Below are positions 49,671-58,777 of a stretch of 63,502 nucleotides of DNA, one piece after another. The notes beneath the pieces were generated by a model that was not told the DNA's origin, ran no database searches, and saw nothing but the letters and a program-made list of their open reading frames with translations. Source of the stretch: Candidatus Nezhaarchaeales archaeon (GTDB lineage: Archaea > Thermoproteota > Methanomethylicia > Nezhaarchaeales > JAWCJE01). How positions within the stretch are numbered: the stretch's first letter is position 1; the number at the start of each line of letters is the position of its first letter. A program made the translations under genes and the position numbers. The DNA lies in contig JAWCJE010000003.1 in the NCBI GenBank assembly GCA_038853715.1, forward strand, positions 52,416 through 115,917, given 5' to 3'.

Positions 49671-50234
49671 CTATTTAACTTGATTGAGGTACCAGTGGGC
49701 AAATTTTTCAAGAGCTTTTTTGCGATGTGAAATCATATTCTTTCTTAAATAACCCATTTCAGCGTACGTCATACCTTCTCCCTCCTTAGGGATGAAGATG
49801 GGGTCAAAGCCCCACGATTCTCCTCGTTCACTATTACTGATCCAGCCTTCAGCCTCTCCAAGGAAACATAAAGGTTCATGCCCAGGCTTACAATAAGCAA
49901 CAACGGACTTAAACACGGCGCTACGATCCTCTACGCCTTCTAGCAGCCTTAGTATCCCCTTATTACCTATAGTTTTGAACACGTAAGAGGAATAAGGACC
50001 AGGGAACCCGTTTAAGCTCTTTATAAAGAGACCTGCATCCTCGATTATGACAGGGCGTAAAATAAGTGAAGCGGCATACCTAGCGCCTTCGAGAGCTATT
50101 TCCTCAAGGCTATCTGATTGAACCTCCTTCCTCTTTACGTTAGCTACGCTAACCCTTATAGAGTACATCGCAAGTATCGCGCATACCTCGTCCACCTTTC
50201 TTCGGTTTAAGCTAACGAATACCAAATCGTTCAC
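49671..50234 (-). CDS. rdgB: XTP/dITP pyrophosphatase (RdgB/HAM1 family)
   Basis: 187 aa. It removes non-canonical purine nucleotides. Motifs: SLNRRKVDEV at the N-terminus, VIIEDAGLFIKSLNGFPGPYSSYV, GWGFDPIF-like SWGFDPIFIPKEG, and the C-terminal ISHRKKALEKF. It lies just upstream of aIF5A, 15 nt apart. Confidence 0.95.
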   Translation of the reverse strand: MNDLVFVSLNRRKVDEVCAILAMYSIRVSVANVKRKEVQSDSLEEIALEGARYAASLILRPVIIEDAGLFIKSLNGFPGPYSSYVFKTIGNKGILRLLEGVEDRSAVFKSVVAYCKPGHEPLCFLGEAEGWISNSERGESWGFDPIFIPKEGEGMTYAEMGYLRKNMISHRKKALEKFAHWYLNQVK

Positions 50235-50295
50235 TTTTTCTCAAAAAGATTAATTAAACCCCTCATTTAACCTCTTTCATACGTTGGTGTAAACC

Positions 50296-50739
50296 GTGAA
50301 GAAAAGCAAGCGGAAGGGGAAATCACACTCGACAAGACCTCTCTCAAGCGATGCTAAAACCATTTGCACCATGAGTACGGACCAGATAGGAGGTTTAATC
50401 ATGGAACTGGCGAAAAAGGGGTACCAGCCATCAATGATAGGTACCATCTTAAGAGATCAGTACGCGGTACCATCACTAAAGGAAATGATGGAGGTAAAGC
50501 TAACAAAATTTCTGCGAGAGAAGAACCTAGCTCCAATGCTACCTGAAGATCTAAGTAATCTAATCAAAAGGGCGTCCACCATAAGGCGCCACCTCGAGGA
50601 ACACCCTAAAGATAAGTCTTCACAAAGAGGTCTTCAATTAACTGAATCCAAAATTCATAGGCTTATTAAATACTACAAAAGAGAAGGGGTTTTACCGCCA
50701 AGCTTCGAGTACAAGCCCGAAAAGCTTCCCGTAATATAG
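50296..50739 (+). CDS. rps15: Ribosomal protein uS15
   Basis: 147-aa archaeal-type uS15 with the N-terminal extension (KKGYQPSMIGTILRDQYAVP) and the conserved C-terminal helices (ESKIHRLIKYYKREGVLPPSF). It is a primary 16S binder. The start is GTG 50296. It is divergent from rdgB and 118 nt before pcc1. Confidence 0.96.
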   Translation: MKKSKRKGKSHSTRPLSSDAKTICTMSTDQIGGLIMELAKKGYQPSMIGTILRDQYAVPSLKEMMEVKLTKFLREKNLAPMLPEDLSNLIKRASTIRRHLEEHPKDKSSQRGLQLTESKIHRLIKYYKREGVLPPSFEYKPEKLPVI

Positions 50740-50857
50740 AGGAACGCGGACTACGATGCACACCTTTTAACCATTAAAGAAAAGCCCTGCTTAGCTTAGA
50801 GATTGTTTTCCTGTTTTAATATTTACCTAAAAAGTTAATGATACCATTAAGAGGTGG

Positions 50858-51130
50858 ATGAGCAAAGTGGTGTTAAAAGTTGGTGTTGAAATTACTATAA
50901 CATGTGTTAATAAAGAGGTAGCGGACATCCTATTAGGGGCTATAAACCCTGACAACCTGAAGGCGCCTCCACCCCTTAAAGTGGAGGGCGAAGTTTCAGG
51001 TAGAAGTTTAATCATGCATGTTAAACATGCAGACCTCGGAACGATTATATCAACTATAGACGACCTTTTAGTTAACTTGAAGTTAGCAGAAAGCGTTTTA
51101 ACCTTACGCTCAAAAAGTAGTCGAGCGTGA
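50858..51130 (+). CDS. pcc1: KEOPS subunit Pcc1
   Basis: 90 aa. Pcc1 is the dimerising subunit of KEOPS, which adds threonylcarbamoyl to A37 of tRNAs. It reads DILLGAINPDNLKAPPPLKV, with the C-terminal TIISTIDDLLVNLKLAESVL helix, as in the CTAG/Pcc1 family. Overlaps the SerRS start by 4 nt (GTGA), so the pair is coupled. Kae1 and Bud32 are encoded 5.1 kb downstream. Confidence 0.88.
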   Translation: MSKVVLKVGVEITITCVNKEVADILLGAINPDNLKAPPPLKVEGEVSGRSLIMHVKHADLGTIISTIDDLLVNLKLAESVLTLRSKSSRA

Positions 51131-52695
51131 ACAGCGTGCGGTTTAGGCTTAAGGCCTCCATAGAATTTAGCACGCCTATCGAATCTGCTAAGAACGAGAT
51201 TAATGAGGCTTTAAATCTGGCAAGCCCTCTCCTCACCAAAGGAACGCCGAAGGGGAAGGAGGGTGAGGGAGCTAAACTAGTTAACTGGTTACTAGCTGAA
51301 AATAAGCTAAAACTGGAGTTAGAGTCAGGGAGGTACGTTAGAGCGCATGATGCCCTCCTAAGGCTTAAAAAATACCTCGCAGAGCGCTTGGGTAGTAGAT
51401 TAAAAGTTGGAGTTCGCGGTCTTATAATTGACGAGTATGAAATATCCATACCCAGAGATGAGGTTGCTCCAAGCGTAGATGCGCAAAAAATCATAGGAGC
51501 CACGGGTACTGTAATATTAAAAGACTCGTTCTTGGTCTTAACGTTCCAAGAGTTAACGGAACGAGATATTCTAGATAGAGTTATTGATCGTGCGCTTAAA
51601 CTATTAATACGTCCTAAGGTTGTACCATTAACACCTAAGGCAACTTTAGTGAGCTTTGGATACGTGTTAAAGTCTTCTCCGCCTAAGTCGATAAAATTTA
51701 GAGAGGAAGTTTCTGTAGTTGCTGAAAAGCTTGGCTGGATCAAAAGATTCCCAGCTCGAGGACAATGGATACTGACAGCGCCCATTACGGCGCTTCTAAA
51801 GGCTATCAGAGATTTAATCACGAATAAGGTCTGTATACCGTTAGACTTTCAAGAATGGTTTTTCCCTCGATTACTGCCTTTTTCGGTTTTAGAGAAGCTA
51901 TCAACTTACGTAGAACATCTACCTGAAGGCATGTTTTACGTTTGTACGCCGCCTAGAGATCCTGAAGCTTTCGAAGAGTTTAAAAAGGAATACGCTCTTA
52001 GAAGAATCTTACGAACCGACCTTTTAAAATCGATACTACCTCCACCATCATATGTATTAGATGCCGTTCAATGCCCACCCTTTTATCAATTCTTCAGTGG
52101 TGAGCTTGTTAGAGCGGAATCCCTACCCATAAAGGTATTTGACTGCATGGGTGGATGGACCTGGAGAAATGAGGCTGGAGGAGTGGAAGGGCTAGCCAGA
52201 ACTAATGAATTCTGGCGGATGGAGATGGTTTACCTCGGTACCCCTGACCAAGTTGTAGAAATAAGAGATAAAATAGTGGAGGCTACGATTGAGCTGGTGA
52301 ATAAAGATTTAGAGCTCGAATGGAGGCTAACGGTCGGAGCCCCTTTCTACTTAGCCCCCGAAGAAGCTAAGAAGAGAACCATAGACATATCGTCATCAAA
52401 GTCGATACCGGCTCTAGATATAGAATGCTACTTACCATACAGAGGACCAAGAGAACAAAGTGAATGGCTGGAAATAAGTTCATGTAACATACATATGCAA
52501 CATTACGTTAAAGCCTTTAAGATAAGGGAGGTTAAAGGAAAGGAACTATGGACTGGGTGTACAGGTCACGGTTTAACGCGCTGGGCCACAGCCATATTAG
52601 CGCAATATGGCTTCGACTTTGATGAATGGCCTAAAACGCTACGAAACACCATAAAGAAACTACCTCAACCGATAAAGATTGTTACTTGGCCATGA
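51127..52695 (+). CDS. serS: Seryl-tRNA synthetase, atypical methanogen-type
   Basis: 522 aa. Unlike the common SerRS with its long N-terminal coiled coil, this protein has an N-terminal beta-rich tRNA-binding domain and class II motifs read as FDCMGGWTWRNEAGG, ARTNEFWRMEMVYLGTP and a C-terminal WTGCTGHGLTRWATA (motif 3). That is the rare zinc-dependent SerRS originally known from methanogens. Start GTG 51127 overlaps pcc1. Confidence 0.88.
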   Translation: MNSVRFRLKASIEFSTPIESAKNEINEALNLASPLLTKGTPKGKEGEGAKLVNWLLAENKLKLELESGRYVRAHDALLRLKKYLAERLGSRLKVGVRGLIIDEYEISIPRDEVAPSVDAQKIIGATGTVILKDSFLVLTFQELTERDILDRVIDRALKLLIRPKVVPLTPKATLVSFGYVLKSSPPKSIKFREEVSVVAEKLGWIKRFPARGQWILTAPITALLKAIRDLITNKVCIPLDFQEWFFPRLLPFSVLEKLSTYVEHLPEGMFYVCTPPRDPEAFEEFKKEYALRRILRTDLLKSILPPPSYVLDAVQCPPFYQFFSGELVRAESLPIKVFDCMGGWTWRNEAGGVEGLARTNEFWRMEMVYLGTPDQVVEIRDKIVEATIELVNKDLELEWRLTVGAPFYLAPEEAKKRTIDISSSKSIPALDIECYLPYRGPREQSEWLEISSCNIHMQHYVKAFKIREVKGKELWTGCTGHGLTRWATAILAQYGFDFDEWPKTLRNTIKKLPQPIKIVTWP

Positions 52696-53182
52696 AAGCT
52701 ATATACCTTTAAATCTAGGAGCCTCATGTCAACTATAATAAAAAAAGTTTAAGTGGTTAGTCCATGAATTGAAGATGATAGTTCAAGTTACGCTTAACAC
52801 TTTACTCAAGCCTCTTTGAAATAGCCTAAGGTTTACACGTTTCTACTGGGTCTTCAGCGAAAACAGCCGATCTTGAACCTAACCTTCTTCTTAAATTCTC
52901 CAGCAGAAGTAGAGACTAGGTTTAATGGTTCAACTTACATTCCTAGTGGAGTTTCAAATGGAAAAAGGCTTAACCGGTTAAATTTAAAACCAGCGTTTGA
53001 CACTACGTAGTTAATATAATCCAGCACCACTTTAGCTCTGCTGTCAGTTAACCCTATGAGGAGATATGGATATAGCCGAGCACGATGGTAAAAGTTAATA
53101 TCCTAGCTTATTTCTTAGCGTTAAGGTGGCCTTAATGGTTTTAATAGGCTTCATAAATCTAATTACAAAGAGGCTATAAAAC
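52696..53182. repeat. Intergenic region with degenerate palindromic repeats
   Basis: No gene. TTTCTACTGGGTCTTCAGCG (from 52840), TTCTCCAGCAGAAGTAGAG (near 52895) and TTCCTAGTGGAGTTTCAAA (near 52939) are degenerate members of the palindromic family best preserved at 63.3 kb. The rest of the gap shows nothing. Confidence 0.5.
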
Positions 53183-53773
53183 TTGTCCGGGTCATTTAGT
53201 AGGAAATTAGTAAAGGCTATGGTTAAGGCACGCTTTAAAGTACTGGCCCCTACCGCCTTCGCGCTTACCGAGGTGGGTGAGGTTTTCGCGTCTTCTCCTG
53301 ACAAGTTGATAAAGCGGACGCTGTGGGTTAACTTTTTCACGCTTACTGGTGATATTTCCCAGCAACACATAAAATTGTTATTTCAAATAGATAAGGTTGA
53401 AGACGGAAAGGCGTACACTATTTTTAAGGGACATGACTTAACAAGGGACTATTTAAGGAGTCTAATTAGACGGGGGTGCTCAAAGATTGATGGTATATTC
53501 GACGTCCTCACTAAGGATGGTTTTCTGCTAAGGGTAACGATAATGGCTATAACTCAAAAACGAGTAAAAAGTTCTCAAGAAAAAGCCATTAGGAAGATTA
53601 TGCGCGAAGTTGTTGAACAAAAATCAGCCAAGCTAAACTTCGATGAATTTGTCAGAGAAATGATTTTAGGGAAAGTGGCCTCTGAAGCGTTTAATACCGC
53701 TAAAAAAATTTGTCCTTTACGCAGAGTTGAAGTACGTAAATCAAAGTTACTTCTAAAAGGAGAAGGTAAATGA
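53183..53773 (+). CDS. rps3ae: Ribosomal protein eS1
   Basis: 196-aa archaeal/eukaryotic 30S protein (S3Ae). It reads VKARFKVLAPTAFALTEVGE, the family N-terminal block, then FTLTGDISQQHIKLLFQID, KGHDLTRDYLRSLIRRG, and VEVRKSKLL at the end. The start is TTG 53183. It stands alone between repeat-rich gaps. Confidence 0.94.
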   Translation: MSGSFSRKLVKAMVKARFKVLAPTAFALTEVGEVFASSPDKLIKRTLWVNFFTLTGDISQQHIKLLFQIDKVEDGKAYTIFKGHDLTRDYLRSLIRRGCSKIDGIFDVLTKDGFLLRVTIMAITQKRVKSSQEKAIRKIMREVVEQKSAKLNFDEFVREMILGKVASEAFNTAKKICPLRRVEVRKSKLLLKGEGK

Positions 53774-53981
53774 GAGTGAAAGTTAGCTCTCAACCTAGGA
53801 GGATCGCTAAGCCCACATTAAGCTACCTTGTTAACATTAAAAGTCGAAAGCGGTGCGAACGAAGTAGCTACGGTTAAGGCTTATGGGGGGTGGGGATACA
53901 GTAAAAGCAAATTCTTATCGACTCTGACGCGAGGTTTAAAATAGGAGTATCTAATGAAAATTAAGGAATACTTGAAGCTTC

Positions 53982-54332
53982 TTAGGGAGGTTTACGTTGG
54001 ATTTTCTTAATATTAAGGTTCTTTAAGTATTTACACGAGTAATAATAAGGACCCTTATAGCTTCCGAATGATTTAAGGCCTTCACTGCGTAATTGCTTTC
54101 TTAGCTCGTTAGCTCTTTCAACGCTAATTTCTTTAGTCCTCTCTAAGTAGTTAATGACCTCTTCAGCCTCTTCGTTACTTTTACAACGTCTTAAGTAATC
54201 GATAGCGTCAGGGATTAGTGGAGGTCTATCCTCAAGTAGGTCTATTAGAGGATAACGCTTTGTTTCTTGCTTAATTTCTTCGTAGAGTTTTGGAAATTTC
54301 CGTTTAAACTCGTCTTCGTCCAGTTCCAGCAC
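53982..54332 (-). CDS. DUF2095-like conserved archaeal protein
   Basis: 116 aa, hydrophilic and mostly helical (KFPKLYEEI, EEAEEVINYLERTKEISVER, ANELRKQLRSEGLKSFGSYK). The segment NYLERTKEIS...LRKQLRSEGLKSFG resembles the uncharacterised archaeal DUF2095 family, from memory. No catalytic motif. Lies 71 nt downstream of ychF on the same strand. Confidence 0.6.
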   Translation of the reverse strand: MLELDEDEFKRKFPKLYEEIKQETKRYPLIDLLEDRPPLIPDAIDYLRRCKSNEEAEEVINYLERTKEISVERANELRKQLRSEGLKSFGSYKGPYYYSCKYLKNLNIKKIQRKPP

Positions 54333-54403
54333 CTTACTGACCAGCCTTAACCCTAACCCTTTTTAGGTTAAGGGACCCTTAATAATTTGTCCCTATTTTT
54401 TTC

Positions 54404-55630
54404 TTACCGTCTTCCATACGTAGAAACTATGGTGATTACATCTCGATCATTTAGCACGTAGTCGGCATTTAATCTGCGCTTAGAGCGGGCATCGATTGCG
54501 AATAGAAATCCTTTGCTTAATTCTTCATGGATAATTCTTGCTAACTCCCTAACCGTAGTACCACGTGGAACAAGCAACGCATCCGGTAGCACGCTTCCCT
54601 CATGATTGGTCAGTTTTATAGGATCCGATACCGGGTATACTACGATCATATCAAGCAACTTGAAGTAAACTATATTCAACAGGTCTTGAACCCCTGTCCC
54701 TCCCCACCGCTTAAGAAATTTATTAATCCTGTCTAATGCTCGTTGTTGCTCATCAGTCAAGCGATTACTGATAACTGTGAAGCTGTTAGCGCCAGGATCA
54801 TAAGCTATGAGCTTTTTCTCGGCAGCCCTTCTAAGCGCAAGTTCAATTTCTGCTGAGCAGGGTACCACGATAGCATCCTTAACCTCAGCTTTAAGTAGAT
54901 CTATATTCTTTTCAGCTATTGAAACATCCGCTTTATTAGCTGCTATTATAATAGGCTTAGCGATCCTTCTTAACTCCCTAGAAAAGGAGAAAAAGTCATC
55001 TTCAACCCAACTACTTGGCTTTTTAATATCGACTCCAGCCTTTCTTAATGCTTGAACCACGTGACTTTTCTTTAAAGAAAGCCCGCTTAACCTTAGTGTT
55101 AAAACCTCGGTGAAATTCTCCTTTAAAACTTCAACCCTTCTTACTACTTGATTCCAGTCCCTTTTTACGATTCCCGCAATCCAAAAGGTTATTTCATCAT
55201 CTATGAGCTTTACATCGTCTAAAGGATTACGAGACCCCGGTTCACAGGGTTTCCCTTCCTCGTCCGTGGAACCAGCGGCATCAACCACGTGGATTAAAGC
55301 ATCCGCAGTCCTAAGTTCATCTAAGAACTTATTGCCAAGGCCTAACCCTTTATGTGCACCTGGAATAAGCCCTGCGACGTCCATCACCTTAACTGGGATA
55401 TAACGTGTTCCGTTAATACAAAGGGAATTCTTAGGATTATCAGCGACATTAAGCTCCTTGCAGACGCAAGGAGCTTTCACGTAAGCTATACCCACATTAG
55501 GCTCAATTGTTGTGAACTGTCTATTCTCTATTTTAGCTGGAACCAGGGTAAGTGCTGAGAAAAGCGTCGTCTTACCGACATTAGTTTTACCCACAATACC
55601 TATGAGAGGAGTACCCATCCTTTTAATCAC
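54404..55630 (-). CDS. ychF: YchF/OLA1-type GTPase with TGS domain
   Basis: 408 aa. P-loop GIVGKTNVGKTTLFSALT near residues 10-27, G3 DVAGLIPGAHKGLGLGN, NKADV as the G4 equivalent, and a C-terminal TGS domain (FLFAIDARSKRRLNADYVL...DVITIVSTYG). This is the archaeal relative of YchF/Obg ATPases associated with ribosomes. Start ATG 55630, or the ATG giving MGTPLIGIVGK. Confidence 0.93.
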   Translation of the reverse strand: MIKRMGTPLIGIVGKTNVGKTTLFSALTLVPAKIENRQFTTIEPNVGIAYVKAPCVCKELNVADNPKNSLCINGTRYIPVKVMDVAGLIPGAHKGLGLGNKFLDELRTADALIHVVDAAGSTDEEGKPCEPGSRNPLDDVKLIDDEITFWIAGIVKRDWNQVVRRVEVLKENFTEVLTLRLSGLSLKKSHVVQALRKAGVDIKKPSSWVEDDFFSFSRELRRIAKPIIIAANKADVSIAEKNIDLLKAEVKDAIVVPCSAEIELALRRAAEKKLIAYDPGANSFTVISNRLTDEQQRALDRINKFLKRWGGTGVQDLLNIVYFKLLDMIVVYPVSDPIKLTNHEGSVLPDALLVPRGTTVRELARIIHEELSKGFLFAIDARSKRRLNADYVLNDRDVITIVSTYGRR

Positions 55631-55670
55631 CTACCCGTTGTCCTTGCAGATAACGGCCCAGCTCTTATTA

Positions 55671-56019
55671 TCAGCTCTTACTTACTACAGTCCTATTAAC
55701 CTTGGTTTTAGGTCTATTGAAGCGAGTCGCGTATGGAGAGCTTAAGGGCTCGAAGTGAGCCTTAATACGCTCCTCTAGCTCTTTAAACCTTGCGTCATAT
55801 TTTGCCCTTAATAGCTCCAGCGCCATCCATATCTGACACTGGAGGACAAGGCGTAGATCGTCGCAAGCCTCCTTTGTCATTTCTTTCCGTCGTTGCTCCT
55901 TCCCTTATTTTCTGCCAAAGCTCGTAGAAAGCTTCGACCATCGTCTTGCTTTCTGCCAGTACCTCCTCGTATGTCCTCTTAATCTCATTATATATAAGCT
56001 TAATGTCTTCCCAGTACAC
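55671..56019 (-). pseudogene. Two overlapping frames, probably one frameshifted helical protein
   Basis: Frame A (ATG 56019) reads MYWEDIKLIYNEIKRTYEEV and stays protein-like to about WQKIREGATTERND, then becomes low-complexity. Frame B (ATG 55880) reads MTKEACDDLRLVLQCQIWMA, then ELLRAKYDARFKELEERIKA. They overlap at 55795-55880 with a +1 offset. The simplest reading is a single coiled-coil protein broken by one base near 55885. Two overlapping genes are also possible. Family not recognised. Confidence 0.45.
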
Positions 56020-56256
56020 CAGTTTGCTTGGGTTGCTTAAGGGGCTCTTAAGTAGGAGAGCGTAGAGCCTCTTATGAGGATCTTAATACAAAAGGATGAG
56101 GTGCCACATACCATGTTGATGTTTGTAGCGATACATTAATTTATTGGGGGCCTTCCATGTTTATTAAGGTTTGACGGTTTTCTATCCTTAATCTTAACTT
56201 ATATGTAAGGGTTTTCCATCATATGGTTGAAGGTCCCCCATAGGGGTCTATCCGAA

Positions 56257-57246
56257 ATGGTTAAAGTTTTAGGTATAGAATGCACCGCCCATACGTACGG
56301 GGTCGGCATTGTAACTGATAGAGGGGAGATATTAGCAAACGTAAACGATACTTATGTACCATTAAAAGGAGGTATACATCCTAGAGATAGTGCTCAACAC
56401 CATAGCTTAGTAGCCGTAAAGGTTTTAAAGCAAGCCTTAGCTGAAGCGAAGTCTTCATTAGAGGACATTGATGCGATAGCTGCTTCCTTCGGCCCAGGCT
56501 TTGGCCCGTGCCTTAGAACGGGATGTACGGTAGCTCGAGTCTTAGCATTATCGCTAGGTAAACCACTTATACGCGTTAACCACTGTATAGCGCACGTTGA
56601 GATCGGACGCTTACTAACAGGGGCTCGTGATCCACTAACCGTATACGTTTCCGGCGGAAACACTATGATTACAGCTTACGCGGAAGGCAGGTATAGGGTT
56701 TTTGGTGAGACACTAGATATAGCTTTAGGGAATTTTCTTGACGTCTTAGCACGTGAATTAGGACTTCCCCACCCAGGAGGACCGATAATAGAAAAGTTAG
56801 CTGAAAAGGGTAAACACTTACTTCCTTTACCCTACGTGGTTAAGGGTCAAGATGTTTCCTACTCCGGGCTTTTAACGGCAGCTAAGAGGAGGTTTAAGGA
56901 AAGAGGATCCATAGAAGATGTATGCTATAGTTCTCAGGAAGTAGCTTTCGACATGCTGGTTGAAGTAGCTGAAAGAGCTTTAGCGCATACCGAGAAGAAG
57001 GAGTTGCTATTAACCGGTGGGGTCGCGGCGAATAAACGCCTTCAAGAGAAGCTTAGCATCATAGCTAAGGAGCACGACGCCCTCTTCTTAGTAGTCCCTA
57101 AGCAGTATGCAGGTGATAATGGTGCTATGATAGCTTGGACGGGTGCTTTGGCGCACAAGTTTTGTATGAGTGATAATATTGAGGAAAGCTTCGTTCAGCC
57201 TAGGTGGAGGATCGATGAAGTCGAAGTTCCATGGAGAAAAGTCTAA
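56257..57246 (+). CDS. kae1: KEOPS catalytic subunit Kae1 (tRNA t6A synthesis)
   Basis: 329 aa from ATG 56257. Transfers threonylcarbamoyl to A37 of ANN-decoding tRNAs. It reads VLGIECTAHTYGVGI, HPRDSAQHHSLVA, the metal site NHCIAHVEIGR (HxxxH), SGGNTMI and the C-terminal LTGGVAANKRL and DNGAMIAWTG. The frame is open to TTG 56227 but the family starts at MVKVLGIE. Its 3' end overlaps bud32 by 32 nt. In some archaea the two are fused; here they are separate. Confidence 0.95.
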   Translation: MVKVLGIECTAHTYGVGIVTDRGEILANVNDTYVPLKGGIHPRDSAQHHSLVAVKVLKQALAEAKSSLEDIDAIAASFGPGFGPCLRTGCTVARVLALSLGKPLIRVNHCIAHVEIGRLLTGARDPLTVYVSGGNTMITAYAEGRYRVFGETLDIALGNFLDVLARELGLPHPGGPIIEKLAEKGKHLLPLPYVVKGQDVSYSGLLTAAKRRFKERGSIEDVCYSSQEVAFDMLVEVAERALAHTEKKELLLTGGVAANKRLQEKLSIIAKEHDALFLVVPKQYAGDNGAMIAWTGALAHKFCMSDNIEESFVQPRWRIDEVEVPWRKV

Positions 57247-57895
57247 TGACGTAAAGGGGGGTTCTTTCCTATTAAAGAAGGGGGCTGAAGCTTACCTTTA
57301 CCTTGAGGATTGGTACGGCTTAAAGGTAATCGCTAAGCGGAGGGTTATAAAAAGCTATAGAGTACCGTCGTTAGATTTAGAGTTAAGAAGATACCGCACA
57401 ATCCATGAAGCCCAACTTATATCTTCAGCTAAGACATTAGGCATCCCGGTACCCACCATTTACGAAGTTAATATTCCAGAGACAACAATAGTCATGGAAT
57501 ACATACCAGGTTTAACCCTCAAACAACTTATAACGACTTGCGATGAGCACTGGAGGCTTCAACTCTTTAAAGAAGTAGGTTCCCTTATAGCTAAGTTGCA
57601 CTTAAATGGTATAGTTCATGGAGATTTAACAACCTCCAACATGATCCTAAGCGATACAAATAGAAAAGTTTTTTTAATAGACTTTGGGTTGGGTGAATAC
57701 TCAAAGTCCATAGAGGCTAGAGGCGTCGACCTTCACTTAATGCTGCGCGCATTGGAAAGCACTCATCCAACGGTTGCGAGGAAGTGCTTTGATTATGTGA
57801 TGCAGGGATATCAAGAAGTAGCTGCCGACCTAGCACCTCTAGTTTTAAAGAGGGTTCAAGATATTAGGAGAAGGGGCCGCTATGTGGCTCGATAA
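57215..57895 (+). CDS. bud32: KEOPS kinase/ATPase Bud32
   Basis: 226 aa from ATG 57215 (MKSKFHGEKSND). Small atypical protein kinase of KEOPS. It reads LLKKGAEAYLYLEDWYG (G-loop region), KRRVIKSYR (catalytic Lys), HGDLTTSNMIL (catalytic loop) and IDFGLGEYS (DFG). The start inside kae1 is the first good ATG. Coupled with kae1. Confidence 0.94.
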   Translation: MKSKFHGEKSNDVKGGSFLLKKGAEAYLYLEDWYGLKVIAKRRVIKSYRVPSLDLELRRYRTIHEAQLISSAKTLGIPVPTIYEVNIPETTIVMEYIPGLTLKQLITTCDEHWRLQLFKEVGSLIAKLHLNGIVHGDLTTSNMILSDTNRKVFLIDFGLGEYSKSIEARGVDLHLMLRALESTHPTVARKCFDYVMQGYQEVAADLAPLVLKRVQDIRRRGRYVAR

Positions 57896-58321
57896 ATCCT
57901 AGAACAATCAGTATTTGATCTTAATCGCTAAGGCCTACCCCGTAGAAAGGTTAAGCCTTCAACTAGATCCTAATACTAAGATTCAGGAAAGACATACCTA
58001 GAGGGGAGATCATAGGGCCTCAAAGAAGATAGGCTACATCATACTAAACCCAACCTAAGAGAAGCCCTTCTCTACGACAAAGCCCAACGAAATTAGAGAG
58101 ATTGACTATCTGCTTAAGTTAGCCAATAAGCTAGAGGAGGTATTGATGGTTAAATGTTTACTGGTTTCTACTGGGACCTTCGGTGGAAATGCTGATTTTA
58201 AATCTAGTCGATTAAGCTTTTCCTGGCTTGAAACTCCAGTAGAAACGTGGGTTTAGACGTCAAGCTTAACCTCTACTTCTGGCAGAGAATACATTAGAAT
58301 TAGCGTTTCTTACCTTTGCTT
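57896..58321. repeat. Intergenic region with palindromic repeats and a remnant ORF
   Basis: No intact gene. A fragment near 58085-58165 reads EIREIDYLLKLANKLEEVL, a coiled-coil tail without a start. Repeat units TTTCTACTGGGACCTTCGG (from 58165) and TTTTCCTGGCTTGAAACTCC (from 58218) belong to the family at 63.3 kb; the first also aligns with the copy at 52840. Confidence 0.5.
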
Positions 58322-58648
58322 CTAATGGAGTATGGTGGCTGCTACTTCCGATATAACAGCCATGATTATGGCGCTCACTATCATATTCCTGCCTCTGTAA
58401 CCCGAGAATCCGCTTCCCCATAATAAGACTCCAATCAGCCCGACCACGAAGTAGGTAATTCGCATTAGAGTGAGAATAAACGATGTAAGTTTTGTAATTA
58501 AATAAAATACGCCAATCTCCATAACTTTAAAGATAGAGTCAACGGCATTACGAGTCACGTTAGCAACATCTGATGCTACCACATTCTCCAGGATTAATGT
58601 GGAAGCAATAAAAATAGAAAAGATCAGATGAAGCGACTTTATTGCCAT
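58322..58648 (-). CDS. Small membrane protein with pilin-like topology
   Basis: 108 aa. An N-terminal hydrophobic signal-like helix (SLHLIFSIFIASTLILENVVA) ends near residue 25 with an A-S cleavage-like site, followed by an amphipathic stretch and two transmembrane helices (ITYFVVGLIGVLLWGSG and MIVSAIIMAVISEVAAT) separated by a short basic loop YRGRN. Signal peptide plus two helices with a basic loop is the layout of VirB2/TrbC-type conjugative pilins. The resemblance is topological; no other transfer genes are nearby. Confidence 0.5.
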   Translation of the reverse strand: MAIKSLHLIFSIFIASTLILENVVASDVANVTRNAVDSIFKVMEIGVFYLITKLTSFILTLMRITYFVVGLIGVLLWGSGFSGYRGRNMIVSAIIMAVISEVAATILH

Positions 58649-58777
58649 AGGGTCTCCATTTTCTTAAAATTAAGAAAATATTTAGCCTCCTCCACTAAAG
58701 TTAGTGGAAACTTATTAATAGAGCCGTCGAAACTGTTGTTATTGTACCTAGTTATGGCGTCGCACTACACGCTAAAG

